In this document: positions 32,635-40,326 of the stretch, in pieces
Layout: each line of letters opens with the position of its first letter
How positions within the stretch are numbered: the first letter of the stretch is position 1
Assembly: GCA_041656115.1 (NCBI GenBank)
Contig: JBBAED010000002.1
Coordinates: forward strand, 186,001 to 250,000
Reading direction: 5' to 3'
DNA: 64,000 bases
Source of the DNA: Dehalococcoidales bacterium
Lineage (GTDB): Bacteria; Chloroflexota; Dehalococcoidia; Dehalococcoidales; UBA5627
Translations under genes and position numbers: made by a program
Notes under the pieces: model-generated
Databases searched by the model: none
What the model saw: only the letters and a program-made list of their open reading frames with translations
What the model was told of the DNA's origin: nothing

Positions 32635-34161
32635 ATGTTAGCCAAAGTCTACAGCTGCGCACTGGTAGGATTAGAGGGAACAATCGTCGAAGTTGAAGTC
32701 GATGTTTCTCCGGGGTTACCGCTTTTTGCTATCGTTGGACTGCCGGATGCCGCTGTCTCGGAAGCCAGAGAGCGCGTACGCTCGGCAGTTCGCAATTCAG
32801 GATTTATCTTCCCCTTAAAGCATCTTTGTGCCAATTTAGCCCCGGCTGACTTAAAAAAGGCCGGCCCCGCTTATGACTTGCCGATTGCTATCGGTATTAT
32901 TTTAAGCACGGACCAACTCTTTTTTGATGTTTCAGACACCCTTTTTCTGGGAGAATTATCACTTGATGGGAGCCTGCGGCACACCAACGGAATATTATCC
33001 ATGGTGGCACTGGCACATAAAAACGGATTTAAAAACATTGTTGTTCCGGAGGTTGATGCCAAAGAGGCGGCGCTGGTAGACGGTGCCAATATTATGCCGT
33101 TTGCTTCTTTATCCCAAATTGCAAACTACATGATGGGTAAAATCCCCGCCCCTAAATTGGATTGCAGCAAAACAACGGTAACCGAACAGGTAGCAAACAA
33201 CGCTTCATTTATCGATTTTGCCCATATAAAAGGGCAAGAACACGTTAAAAGAGCCTTGGAAGTTGCTGCAGCCGGAGGACACAATATTGTAATGTTCGGT
33301 CCCCCCGGAAGCGGTAAAACGTTGTTGGCACGTTCTTTACCGGGGATATTGCCGCCGATGACAAACGAAGAGTCACTTGAAGTTACACGTATTTACAGCG
33401 CAAGCGGGCTGCTGCCGCAAGATACCCCTTTAATTTGTAACCGCCCGTTCCGCTCACCGCACCACACAATTTCCGATGCCGGTTTGGTGGGGGGTGGGCA
33501 TATACCCAAACCGGGCGAAATCAGCCTCAGCCATAGGGGGGTTTTGTTTTTAGATGAACTGCCGGAATTCGGACAGGCAATTCTTGAGGTATTAAGGCAG
33601 CCTTTGGAAGATAAACTTGTTACCATTAGCCGTGCGCGCGGGAGTATGACATTCCCCGCTAACTTTATGTTGGTAGGAGCAATGAACCCCTGCCCTTGCG
33701 GTTACTACGGAGACCCGTATCACCCTTGTACCTGCAACCCGGGGTTGATATCGCGTTATCAAAAACGAATCAGCGGCCCGTTTCTGGATAGGATTGATAT
33801 TTTTATCGAGGTCCCGCATATTGATTACGAAAAACTTTCAGATGATAGGTTGGGTGAAAAATCGCATAAAGTGCAAGAACGGGTTTCCGAAGCCAGGCTA
33901 ATTCAACGCTGGCGTTTTGAGGGTTCGACACTGGCAGCCAACAGTGAGATGACCCCGTTAGAAGTGCGTGATTTCTGCAAAACAAGCGATGCGGCGCAAA
34001 GCCTTTTAAAAACCGCTATGAAGCAAATGAGCCTTTCGGCACGCGCTTTCCATCGCATACTAAAACTTGCCAGAACCATAGCGGATCTTGAAAAAAGTGA
34101 TATAATAGAGGTTAATCATATTGCTGAGGCAATCCAATACAGGCCAAGGCGTAGTGTATAA
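32635..34161 (+). CDS. comM: ComM/YifB family AAA+ helicase (Mg-chelatase-like)
   Basis: A 508-aa protein. The N-terminal domain (residues 1-about 170) has the YifB signature VEVDVSPGLPLFAIVGLPDAAV, read in part. The AAA+ core has Walker A GPPGSGKT, Walker B VLFLDELPEF and the Cys-rich AMNPCPCGYYGD with a second CTCNPG, and the chelatase-like C-terminal domain follows. ComM family hexamers drive branch migration during integration of transforming DNA, so natural transformation is possible; many bacteria carry the gene without demonstrated competence. Start and promoter are consistent with a leaderless mRNA. Confidence 0.94.
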   Translation: MLAKVYSCALVGLEGTIVEVEVDVSPGLPLFAIVGLPDAAVSEARERVRSAVRNSGFIFPLKHLCANLAPADLKKAGPAYDLPIAIGIILSTDQLFFDVSDTLFLGELSLDGSLRHTNGILSMVALAHKNGFKNIVVPEVDAKEAALVDGANIMPFASLSQIANYMMGKIPAPKLDCSKTTVTEQVANNASFIDFAHIKGQEHVKRALEVAAAGGHNIVMFGPPGSGKTLLARSLPGILPPMTNEESLEVTRIYSASGLLPQDTPLICNRPFRSPHHTISDAGLVGGGHIPKPGEISLSHRGVLFLDELPEFGQAILEVLRQPLEDKLVTISRARGSMTFPANFMLVGAMNPCPCGYYGDPYHPCTCNPGLISRYQKRISGPFLDRIDIFIEVPHIDYEKLSDDRLGEKSHKVQERVSEARLIQRWRFEGSTLAANSEMTPLEVRDFCKTSDAAQSLLKTAMKQMSLSARAFHRILKLARTIADLEKSDIIEVNHIAEAIQYRPRRSV

Positions 34162-34179
34162 AATAGGAAGTGCGCTTTA

Positions 34180-34905
34180 ATGGCAAAAGAAAAAGAGGGA
34201 TTTGTGCACTGGTTGCTTAGAAATCTAAGGAAAAACTTCCTTGCCGGTTTCTTGGTTGTTATTCCGCTTGTAGTCGTAATTTTTATAGTCACCTGGCTGT
34301 TTATTAAAATCGATGATGTTCTTCAACCGATAATAACCAATATTGTCACCCATTTCAATCCTGATTATCATGCAATTACGGGGCTTGGTTTTGTTGCCGC
34401 AATCCTTATAATTTACATAGTAGGGATTATTACCAGTAATTACATAGGGAAAAAAGTAGTTAATTTTTCCGAAAACCTGATTAACCGACTCCCTATTTTT
34501 AAGCAATTATACAACAGCGCCAAACAAGTCGTGGAAGGACTTTTAGGCGCCGGAATGAACAAAGCTGCTTTTAGAGAGGTTGTTTTTGTGGAATTCCCCA
34601 GAAAAGGAATGTTTGCCCCCGCCTTTGTAACCAATGAAATTAAGTCGGCATCGGGGGAAAAACTTTACGGGGTTTATATTCCAACGGCTCCGGTGCCCAC
34701 ATCGGGATATTTTGAAATTGTTGCTGAAAGTGAGATTATTCACACCGATTTAAAAATTGACGATTGCATTAAAATGGTGGTCTCCGGGGGGATGATTATT
34801 CCCGAATCGGTGCTTACCGGCAAAACTCCGATAAAGGCACCCGATCAAATTGCCAAAATGTTAGAGAATAGCTCAAAGCCAGAAGATAATCCCCATAGCG
34901 AGTAA
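34180..34905 (+). CDS. DUF502 family membrane protein
   Basis: A 241-aa protein with two N-terminal membrane helices (about residues 20-42 and 65-88) and the DUF502 core LPIFKQLYNSAKQV, FPRKGMFAPAFVTNE and PTAPVPTSGYFEIV. Function unknown; it is widespread in bacteria and usually monocistronic. It follows comM by 18 bp. Its last 33 bases overlap the convergent small membrane protein gene. Confidence 0.88.
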   Translation: MAKEKEGFVHWLLRNLRKNFLAGFLVVIPLVVVIFIVTWLFIKIDDVLQPIITNIVTHFNPDYHAITGLGFVAAILIIYIVGIITSNYIGKKVVNFSENLINRLPIFKQLYNSAKQVVEGLLGAGMNKAAFREVVFVEFPRKGMFAPAFVTNEIKSASGEKLYGVYIPTAPVPTSGYFEIVAESEIIHTDLKIDDCIKMVVSGGMIIPESVLTGKTPIKAPDQIAKMLENSSKPEDNPHSE

Positions 34906-35124
34906 AACCAGCCCGATTACAACCGCGGTGTAACCGCCTACTTTAAACCCCCAGGCTTGTATATTGTCGGGCCTGTGTTCGATATATCTGCGCACATCGG
35001 CCTTATTTGATAACTCATCACAATAATCTTTTTCTTCTTTTCTGCCGATACTAAAAATAACAATACCGATAAGCAGAAAAACAGCGCCGATGATTATCAA
35101 GGGACCATATTCACTAGTAAGCAT
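34873..35124 (-). CDS. Small two-helix membrane protein
   Basis: An 83-aa protein with a helix at about residues 8-27, a charged middle (RKEEKDYCDELSNKADVRRYIEH) and a second helix at about 60-82. GGGAGG lies 8 bases before the ATG, which supports it being real despite a 33-bp tail-to-tail overlap with the DUF502 gene. No family is recognised. Confidence 0.65.
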   Translation of the reverse strand: MLTSEYGPLIIIGAVFLLIGIVIFSIGRKEEKDYCDELSNKADVRRYIEHRPDNIQAWGFKVGGYTAVVIGLVLLAMGIIFWL

Positions 35125-35202
35125 CTTCGGATCCTCCCGTTAAACTCTGCCTGTGCTGGAATTATACAATCTTTAAGAAGGTGTTTCAAGATACAAAAAG
35201 AC

Positions 35203-35240
35203 AAACGACCGCCGAATGACGTGCATCGCGGCGGTCGTTT
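35203..35240 (-). terminator. Terminator of the ribosomal protein operon
   Basis: An 11-bp stem AAACGACCGCC/GGCGGTCGTTT with a 16-nt loop, then GTCTTTTTG on the minus strand. It lies about 40 bases past rplL. Confidence 0.85.
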
Positions 35241-35276
35241 CAAATGTAACTGTTATAAATTTATTCGAATGATATA

Positions 35277-35660
35277 TTAGGTAAGTTCGACAGTTGCGCC
35301 AACTTCTTCAAGTTTAGCTTTAGCGGAAGCAGCCTCTTCCTTGCTGACAGCTTCTTTAACTGCCTTCGGTGCGCCTTCAACCAAATCTTTCGATTCTTTA
35401 AGACCCAACTGGGTAAGTTCACGAACAACTCTGATGACATTAATCTTATTGGCGCCGACATCTTTGAGGATTACGTTAAATTCGGTCTTTTCTTCTTCGG
35501 CTTTGGCACTACCGGTATCGGCAGAGACTGCAACGGCAGCCATCATCGGAGCGGCGGCGCTTACGCCAAATTCTTCTTCCAAGGCCTTGACCAGTTTTGA
35601 TAATTCAAGAACGGTCATTTCTTTTACGATATCGATTACTTGCTGAGTTTTATCTTCCAT
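35277..35660 (-). CDS. rplL: Ribosomal protein L7/L12
   Basis: Stalk protein that recruits translation GTPases. 127 aa: N-terminal dimer domain (TVLELSKLVKALEEEFGV), an Ala-rich hinge (about residues 33-50) and the globular C-terminal domain (EFNVILKDVGANKINVIRVVRE..., SKDLVEGAPKAVKE). AAGGAAGG precedes the ATG. Last gene of the operon. Confidence 0.98.
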   Translation of the reverse strand: MEDKTQQVIDIVKEMTVLELSKLVKALEEEFGVSAAAPMMAAVAVSADTGSAKAEEEKTEFNVILKDVGANKINVIRVVRELTQLGLKESKDLVEGAPKAVKEAVSKEEAASAKAKLEEVGATVELT

Positions 35661-35701
35661 TTAATTTTACCTTCCTTTTACCAGACTTTATATTTTAATA
35701 T

Positions 35702-36226
35702 TTATTTTCCTTCTAATTTATCCGCTCTGGCCTGTAAAACAGTGACTAATCCTCTCATCGGAGCGGCACATACATTAACAAAACCGGATATCGGGCCCTG
35801 CATGGCACCAAGTACCTGAGCAAGCAAAATATCCTTCGGCGGTATTTTAGCCAACGATTTTACATCTTCATCGGTCAGTAATTGGTCTCCGATAAAACCG
35901 CCTTTGATTTTGAGTGAAGTTTCGTAAGCATCGACAAATTGAACCAAAATCTTTGCCGGTTCCACTTCATCGTTATAACCGAAAGCCATCGCCAGCGGTC
36001 CGGTAAGGCTTTCTTTTAAGAAACCTTTGTTTGAGTTATCCGCGGCAAATCTGGCCAGGGTATTTTTAACCACCATATAGTCAATCCCGGCATCGCCCAA
36101 TTTACGTCTAAGTAGAGTAAGATCGGCGTTTTTCATTCCCAGATATTCGGTCATTATGCCGACTTTACATCTGGTCATTGCATCTTGAACCTCTTCTACT
36201 ATTTGCTCTTTTTCTGCTCTTTTCAC
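35702..36226 (-). CDS. rplJ: Ribosomal protein L10
   Basis: Stalk base protein that binds 23S rRNA and the L12 dimers. The start is taken as GTG 36226, preceded by AGGAGG at 8 bases; the frame offers another GTG three codons earlier, inside the ribosome site. 174 aa. Family segments: MTEYLGMKNADLTLLRR, VVKNTLARFA and GPLAMAFGY. It is preceded by an L10 leader, so L10-L12 autoregulation is expected. Confidence 0.97.
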   Translation of the reverse strand: MKRAEKEQIVEEVQDAMTRCKVGIMTEYLGMKNADLTLLRRKLGDAGIDYMVVKNTLARFAADNSNKGFLKESLTGPLAMAFGYNDEVEPAKILVQFVDAYETSLKIKGGFIGDQLLTDEDVKSLAKIPPKDILLAQVLGAMQGPISGFVNVCAAPMRGLVTVLQARADKLEGK

Positions 36227-36242
36227 CCTTATCACCTCCTAT

Positions 36243-36378
36243 TCGTCAAAATAAAAAAATCCTTGCACCCACGAGGCAAGGACTTAATAAAAACAGAAAG
36301 TTCTATCATGCCCTCAATCCTCGGCAGGTATATTTAAGCCTTACGGCACCCGCTGTCTCAGGATGAGACCGGCGTAAT
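36243..36378 (-). ncRNA. Ribosomal L10 leader with intrinsic attenuator
   Basis: The rplA-rplJ gap contains the conserved L10-leader elements in order on the minus strand: GAGACAGCGGGTGC, a GCCGTAAGGC hairpin, then CCTGCCGAGG. It ends in a 7-bp hairpin TCCTTGC/GCAAGGA (36282-36260) followed by a run of seven T, an intrinsic terminator. Binding of the L10-(L12)4 complex to the leader is known to reduce rplJL expression in other bacteria; here the layout suggests premature termination as the mechanism. Confidence 0.85.
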
Positions 36379-36401
36379 AAATATAATATTGTTAATTTAT
36401 T

Positions 36402-37112
36402 TTAAGCGGCCGCAGTCATAGCGGCTTTAAGATCCAGTTTTATACTGGGACCCATGGTTGATGCAATATAAGCACTCTTAATATACTGACCCTTGGCGCC
36501 AACCGGTTTGGCTCTTACAATCGCATCAATAACTGCCATCATATTTTCGTTCAATTTTTCGGCATCAAAACTCATCTTCCCCAACGGAAGGTGAATAATC
36601 GCATTACGATCCAGTTTAAATTCAACGCGCCCTTTACGAGCATCTTCGATTACCCTGGGCAGGTCTTCGGCAACAACAACGGTACCGGCTTTAGGATTGG
36701 GCATTAACCCTTTTCTTCCTAAAATTTTACCGAGTTTACCGACTTTACCCATCATTTCCGGCGTTGCGATAGCCGCATCAAAATCAAGCCATCCGCCTTC
36801 GATTTGTTTAATAACATCATCGTTACCGACATAATCGGCTCCGGCATTGGTTGCTATTTTTTCCGCTTCACCCTGAGCAAAAACCAGAATACGTATTTTT
36901 TTACCGAGACCGTGCGGCAACAGGGCAACCCCTCTCACTTGCTGTGTTGCGTTTCTGGGATCAAGACCCATCTTTAAATGCAACTCAAGCGTTTCGTCAA
37001 ACTTAGCGGTAACAGTTTTTTTCGCCAGCTCGACTGCCTCTTCCGGTAAATACTCTTTGTCTTTTTCAACCAGAGCTGCTACTTCGTTATATTTTTTCCC
37101 TCGTTCTGCCAT
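36402..37112 (-). CDS. rplA: Ribosomal protein L1
   Basis: A 236-aa L1 stalk protein that assists exit of deacylated tRNA. Family motifs: ELHLKMGLDPRNATQQVRG, GKVGKLGKILGRKGLMPNPK, and the ending SAYIASTMGPSIKLD. It begins 1 bp after rplK. The family also represses its own mRNA. Confidence 0.98.
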   Translation of the reverse strand: MAERGKKYNEVAALVEKDKEYLPEEAVELAKKTVTAKFDETLELHLKMGLDPRNATQQVRGVALLPHGLGKKIRILVFAQGEAEKIATNAGADYVGNDDVIKQIEGGWLDFDAAIATPEMMGKVGKLGKILGRKGLMPNPKAGTVVVAEDLPRVIEDARKGRVEFKLDRNAIIHLPLGKMSFDAEKLNENMMAVIDAIVRAKPVGAKGQYIKSAYIASTMGPSIKLDLKAAMTAAA

Positions 37113-37113
37113 C

Positions 37114-37536
37114 TTATTCTATACCAATCCCCATACTTCTTGCGGTGCCCAAAACAATTTTTTCGGCACCATCGATATCAATCGAGTTTAAATCTTTTGC
37201 TTTAATTTCAGCAATTTCTCTTAGTTTTTCTTTCGACAACTTCAACGTCGCAACATGCCCCGTATTACCGGCACCTTTAGGAACCCCCAATGCTTTTTTA
37301 AGCAAATCAGAGGTCGGGGGTGTCTTGGTAATAAACTTAAAGGTTCTGTCGACATATACGGTTATCTCTACAGGAATAATCGAACCGACATATTTGGCGG
37401 TTCGCTCGTTGTATTCCTTGCAAAAACCCATAATATTAACGCCATGCTGACCCAGCGCAGGACCAACCGGGGGCGCAGGATTAGCTTGCCCGGCCGCAAT
37501 TTGCAACTTTACTATCGCTTTAATCTTTTTTGCCAC
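37114..37536 (-). CDS. rplK: Ribosomal protein L11
   Basis: A 140-aa protein of the GTPase-associated centre. Signature: KLQIAAGQANPAPPVGPALGQHGVNI, read in part, and the C-terminal rRNA-binding KDLNSIDIDGAEKIVLGTARSMGI. GGAGG precedes the ATG. Operon position nusG-rplK-rplA is the standard one. Confidence 0.98.
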   Translation of the reverse strand: MAKKIKAIVKLQIAAGQANPAPPVGPALGQHGVNIMGFCKEYNERTAKYVGSIIPVEITVYVDRTFKFITKTPPTSDLLKKALGVPKGAGNTGHVATLKLSKEKLREIAEIKAKDLNSIDIDGAEKIVLGTARSMGIGIE

Positions 37537-37571
37537 TTATAAATTTCCTCCGGGACTTTCAAAAACCCTTT

Positions 37572-38150
37572 TTAAAGCTTTTCTACTTGCAGAAAATCCA
37601 ACTTAACCGGGGTTTCTCGTCCAAATAAAGAAAGTAATACCGTTACTTTCCCTTTTTCAATATCTATTTCATCTACGGTTCCGATAAAATCAATAAACGG
37701 ACCGTCAATCACACGGACACTTTGTCCTTGTTTAAAGCCTACTTTTACGCGAGGCAATTCAGCCTTCATCTGCTTCAAAATTTGCTTTATTTCGCTGTCC
37801 TGTAGCGGGACCGGCTTATTTCCGCCGCTAACAAAACCGATTACACCCGGGGTATGCCTTACAATATTCCAACTGAGGTCGTTCATTTGCATTTGAACCA
37901 AGATATAACCGGGCAATATTTTACGCGTTATAGTGCGCTTTTGTCCGTTTTTTACTTCTATCTCATCCTCGGTCGGAATAATCACGTCAAAAATATCATG
38001 ACCAATATCCATCGTTCCAACACGCTGATCAAGATTTTTCTTTACACGTTCTTCATAACCCGAATAAGTGTGAACCGCATACCATTTTCCTTGGTCTGCA
38101 GCCACTTGCTCGTTTTCTTGGGTTGAACTATTAATTTCTAACTCTTGCAT
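37572..38150 (-). CDS. nusG: Transcription termination/antitermination factor NusG
   Basis: A 192-aa factor that binds RNA polymerase and links it to Rho or the ribosome. The start is ATG 38150; the longer frame would overlap secE. The first 22 residues are a polar extension, then the NGN domain (KWYAVHTYSGYEERV...LPGYILVQM, HTPGVIGFVSG) and the KOW domain (FKQGQSVRVIDGPFIDFIGTV). Only a weak ribosome site is seen (GGTAGTG). It lies 14 bp after secE. Confidence 0.97.
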   Translation of the reverse strand: MQELEINSSTQENEQVAADQGKWYAVHTYSGYEERVKKNLDQRVGTMDIGHDIFDVIIPTEDEIEVKNGQKRTITRKILPGYILVQMQMNDLSWNIVRHTPGVIGFVSGGNKPVPLQDSEIKQILKQMKAELPRVKVGFKQGQSVRVIDGPFIDFIGTVDEIDIEKGKVTVLLSLFGRETPVKLDFLQVEKL

Positions 38151-38164
38151 AACACTACCAATAA

Positions 38165-38383
38165 CTAACCGCCGGCAAATATTTTTCCAATAAGAAAGCT
38201 GAACACATGGTCTATGCCGCCGAGCACCAGTCCAACAATAACGGAAACAAGCAAAACCAAACCGGTGAGGTAAATGGCTTCCCTTCTGGAAAGCCATGTT
38301 ACCTTCTTCAGTTCGGATATAATATTACCGAAAAAATTACCTTTTTGCCCTTTTTTACTGATGGGCTGCGTTGTCTGAGCCAT
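38165..38383 (-). CDS. secE: Preprotein translocase subunit SecE
   Basis: A 72-aa single-helix SecE. Amphipathic part SELKKVTWLSRREAI, then the membrane helix LTGLVLLVSVIVGLVLG. Its place between rpmG and nusG is conserved across bacteria. An AAAGGGGG site precedes the ATG. Confidence 0.95.
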   Translation of the reverse strand: MAQTTQPISKKGQKGNFFGNIISELKKVTWLSRREAIYLTGLVLLVSVIVGLVLGGIDHVFSFLIGKIFAGG

Positions 38384-38407
38384 AAGTTTACCCCCTTTAA
38401 AGAAGGA

Positions 38408-38578
38408 TTACTTTACCTCCCTGTGGAGCAAACTGGTACGACAACGAGGGCAATACTTTTTCAGCTCCAACCTCTGCGGGTCGTTTCTTTTATTCTTTTC
38501 GGTCGTATACGTTCTCTCTTTGCACTCAGTACATGCAAGATGGATCACATTACGAGCATCAGTCTTTTTCTTAGCCAT
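38408..38578 (-). CDS. rpmG: Ribosomal protein L33
   Basis: A 56-aa protein starting MAKKKTDARNVIHLACTEC, with a second Cys pair CPRC near residues 43-46. This is the zinc-binding (C+) form of L33. RNDPQRLELKKYC is the family core. It lies between tuf (12 bp away) and secE. Confidence 0.96.
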   Translation of the reverse strand: MAKKKTDARNVIHLACTECKERTYTTEKNKRNDPQRLELKKYCPRCRTSLLHREVK

Positions 38579-38590
38579 ACTATTTTATTC

Positions 38591-39799
38591 TTATTCTATA
38601 ACGTTAGTAACAGTTCCGGCACCGACTGTTCTGCCGCCCTCTCTGATTGCAAAACTTAAACCTTTTTCAAGGGCTACCGGATAAATCAATTTAATCTTCA
38701 TTTTGGTATTATCACCGGGCATCACCATCTCCACACCCGGCTCTAATTCAATAGAACCGGTAATATCGGTGGTTCTGATATAGAACTGCGGCTTGTAACC
38801 GTTAAAGAACGGGGTATGTCTGCCGCCTTCTTCTTTAGAAAGTACATAAACCTCGGCTTCGGCATAGGTGTGCGGTTTGATACTTCCGGGGGCGGCCAAT
38901 ACCTGTCCGCGCTCGATATCTTCACGCTCAACGCCTCTTAAAAGAACACCAACGGCGTCACCGGGCTCACTGATATCCAGGAATTTATGGAACATTTCAA
39001 GGCTGGTTGCAATAACCTTCTTAGGATCACGATTTAAGCCAACGATTTCAACTTCATCACCGGGTCTTACAACGCCTCTTTCAACCCTACCGGTAGCAAC
39101 AGTACCGCGCCCTTTAATACTAAAGACGTCTTCAATCGACATCAGGAAAGGCTTATCGGTAGCTCTTTCGGGAATAGGAATGTACTCGTCAACAGTCGCC
39201 ATCAACTTAAGAATGGCTCCGCACCACTGACATTCGGGTTTTCCGCAACCGCACTCCAATGCTCTAAGGGCACTTACGTGAGTAATAGGAGCTTCATCGC
39301 CGTCGTAGTGGTTTTTGGTAAGAAGTTCTCTGACTTCCATTTCAACAAGTTCCAAAAGTTCGGGGTCTTGCATAACATCAACTTTGTTAAGGGCAACCAC
39401 CATGCGAGGAACCGCAACCTGGTGAGCAAGCAAAACGTGCTCTCTGGTTTGAGGCATAGGACCATCGGGGGCACTGACTACCAAAATCGCCCCGTCCATC
39501 TGAGCGGCACCGGTAATCATGTTCTTGACGAAGTCAGCATGACCCGGGCAGTCCACATGTGCATAGTGTCTGTTTTCGGTTTCATATTCAATATGAGAAA
39601 TAGCAATGGTAACACCACGTGCTCTTTCTTCCGGAGCGTTATCGATGCTATCAAATGCACGATACTCGGTTTTACTCCACGGCTGTTTGGATAAAATATA
39701 GGTAATAGCTGCCGTCAGAGTGGTCTTGCCATGGTCAACGTGACCAATGGTGCCAATGTTACAATGTGGTTTTGTTCTATCAAACTTTTGTTTTCCCAT
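38591..39799 (-). CDS. tuf: Elongation factor Tu
   Basis: A 402-aa GTPase delivering aminoacyl-tRNA to the ribosome. G1 GHVDHGKT (residues 19-26), G3 DCPGH (83-87), G4 NKVD (138-141) and G5 SAL (176-178), then domains 2 and 3. A feature to note is LECGCGKPECQWCG (about 181-194), four Cys spaced CxC-x4-C-x2-C in the G domain, where most EF-Tu have a short Cys-free segment; it could bind a metal. Genes upstream are three tRNAs, as in the enterobacterial tufB operon. Downstream is rpmG. Confidence 0.98.
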   Translation of the reverse strand: MGKQKFDRTKPHCNIGTIGHVDHGKTTLTAAITYILSKQPWSKTEYRAFDSIDNAPEERARGVTIAISHIEYETENRHYAHVDCPGHADFVKNMITGAAQMDGAILVVSAPDGPMPQTREHVLLAHQVAVPRMVVALNKVDVMQDPELLELVEMEVRELLTKNHYDGDEAPITHVSALRALECGCGKPECQWCGAILKLMATVDEYIPIPERATDKPFLMSIEDVFSIKGRGTVATGRVERGVVRPGDEVEIVGLNRDPKKVIATSLEMFHKFLDISEPGDAVGVLLRGVEREDIERGQVLAAPGSIKPHTYAEAEVYVLSKEEGGRHTPFFNGYKPQFYIRTTDITGSIELEPGVEMVMPGDNTKMKIKLIYPVALEKGLSFAIREGGRTVGAGTVTNVIE

Positions 39800-39817
39800 T
39801 TTTCCCCCTTTGATTTA

Positions 39818-39890
39818 AGCCCACAATCAGAATCGAACTGATGACCCCGTTCTTACCAAGAACGTGCTCTGCCTGCTGAGCTATGTGGGC
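39818..39890 (-). tRNA. tRNA-Thr (GGT)
   Basis: Acceptor GCCCACA/TGTGGGC, anticodon stem CGTTC/GAACG, loop TTGGTAA with anticodon GGT. CCA is not encoded. It lies 18 bp upstream of tuf on the same strand, so it is part of its transcript. Confidence 0.95.
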
Positions 39891-39977
39891 ATCTCCTTTC
39901 CTTATCTAATTATGTTTGTATTTTATTATAGTATTATATCTATTTTGTTGACAGAATGTCCAGTATAAAGTTTGGGA

Positions 39978-40065
39978 TGGTGGAGAGGGCAGGGTTCGAA
40001 CCTGCGTAGCTCTTCCGAGCGGCAGATTTACAGTCTGCTCCGATTAACCACTCCGGCACCTCTCC
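39978..40065 (-). tRNA. tRNA-Tyr (GTA)
   Basis: Class II tRNA with a long variable arm. Acceptor GGAGAGG/CCTCTCC, anticodon stem GCAGA/TCTGC, loop CTGTAAA with anticodon GTA. CCA is encoded. Confidence 0.95.
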
Positions 40066-40103
40066 TTGTTAATAACACATAAGCACAAAAAAATAGTAGG
40101 AAC

Positions 40104-40176
40104 AGCCCGAGAGGGGACTCGAACCCACTAACCTACCGATTACAAGTCGGTTGCGCTACCATTGCGCTACTCGGGC
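40104..40176 (-). tRNA. tRNA-Thr (TGT)
   Basis: Acceptor GCCCGAG/CTCGGGC, anticodon stem ACCGA/TCGGT, loop CTTGTAA with anticodon TGT. CCA is not encoded. First RNA of the tuf operon. Confidence 0.95.
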
Positions 40177-40217
40177 ACTATTCTGACAGAAATGAGATAA
40201 AATGTCAACAGGACGCT

Positions 40218-40246
40218 ATTATAGGGAAACGATTGCAACTAGTCAA
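40218..40246 (-). promoter_or_regulatory. Promoter of the tRNA-tuf-ribosomal protein operon
   Basis: TTGACT (40246-40241), a 17-bp spacer and a perfect TATAAT (40223-40218) on the minus strand. Predicted +1 is about 35 nt before the first tRNA-Thr. A weaker second candidate (TTGACA, 17 bp, CAGAAT) lies closer to the tRNA. Confidence 0.7.
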
Positions 40247-40326
40247 GTTAAACGCTCTGTTTATCAGGCTGATAAACACCGAAACTTGTTCAGAAACGGG
40301 CAGAGAACCGTCGCGTAATTTTACGA

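Noticed and set aside
38151..38297. Longer nusG reading frame
   Set aside because: It overlaps secE almost completely and has no NusG similarity; the start at 38150 gives a normal protein.
40104..40212. Second promoter (TTGACA, 17 bp, CAGAAT) close to the first tRNA-Thr
   Set aside because: Its -10 is poor and would start transcription almost at the tRNA; the TTGACT-TATAAT pair upstream is better.
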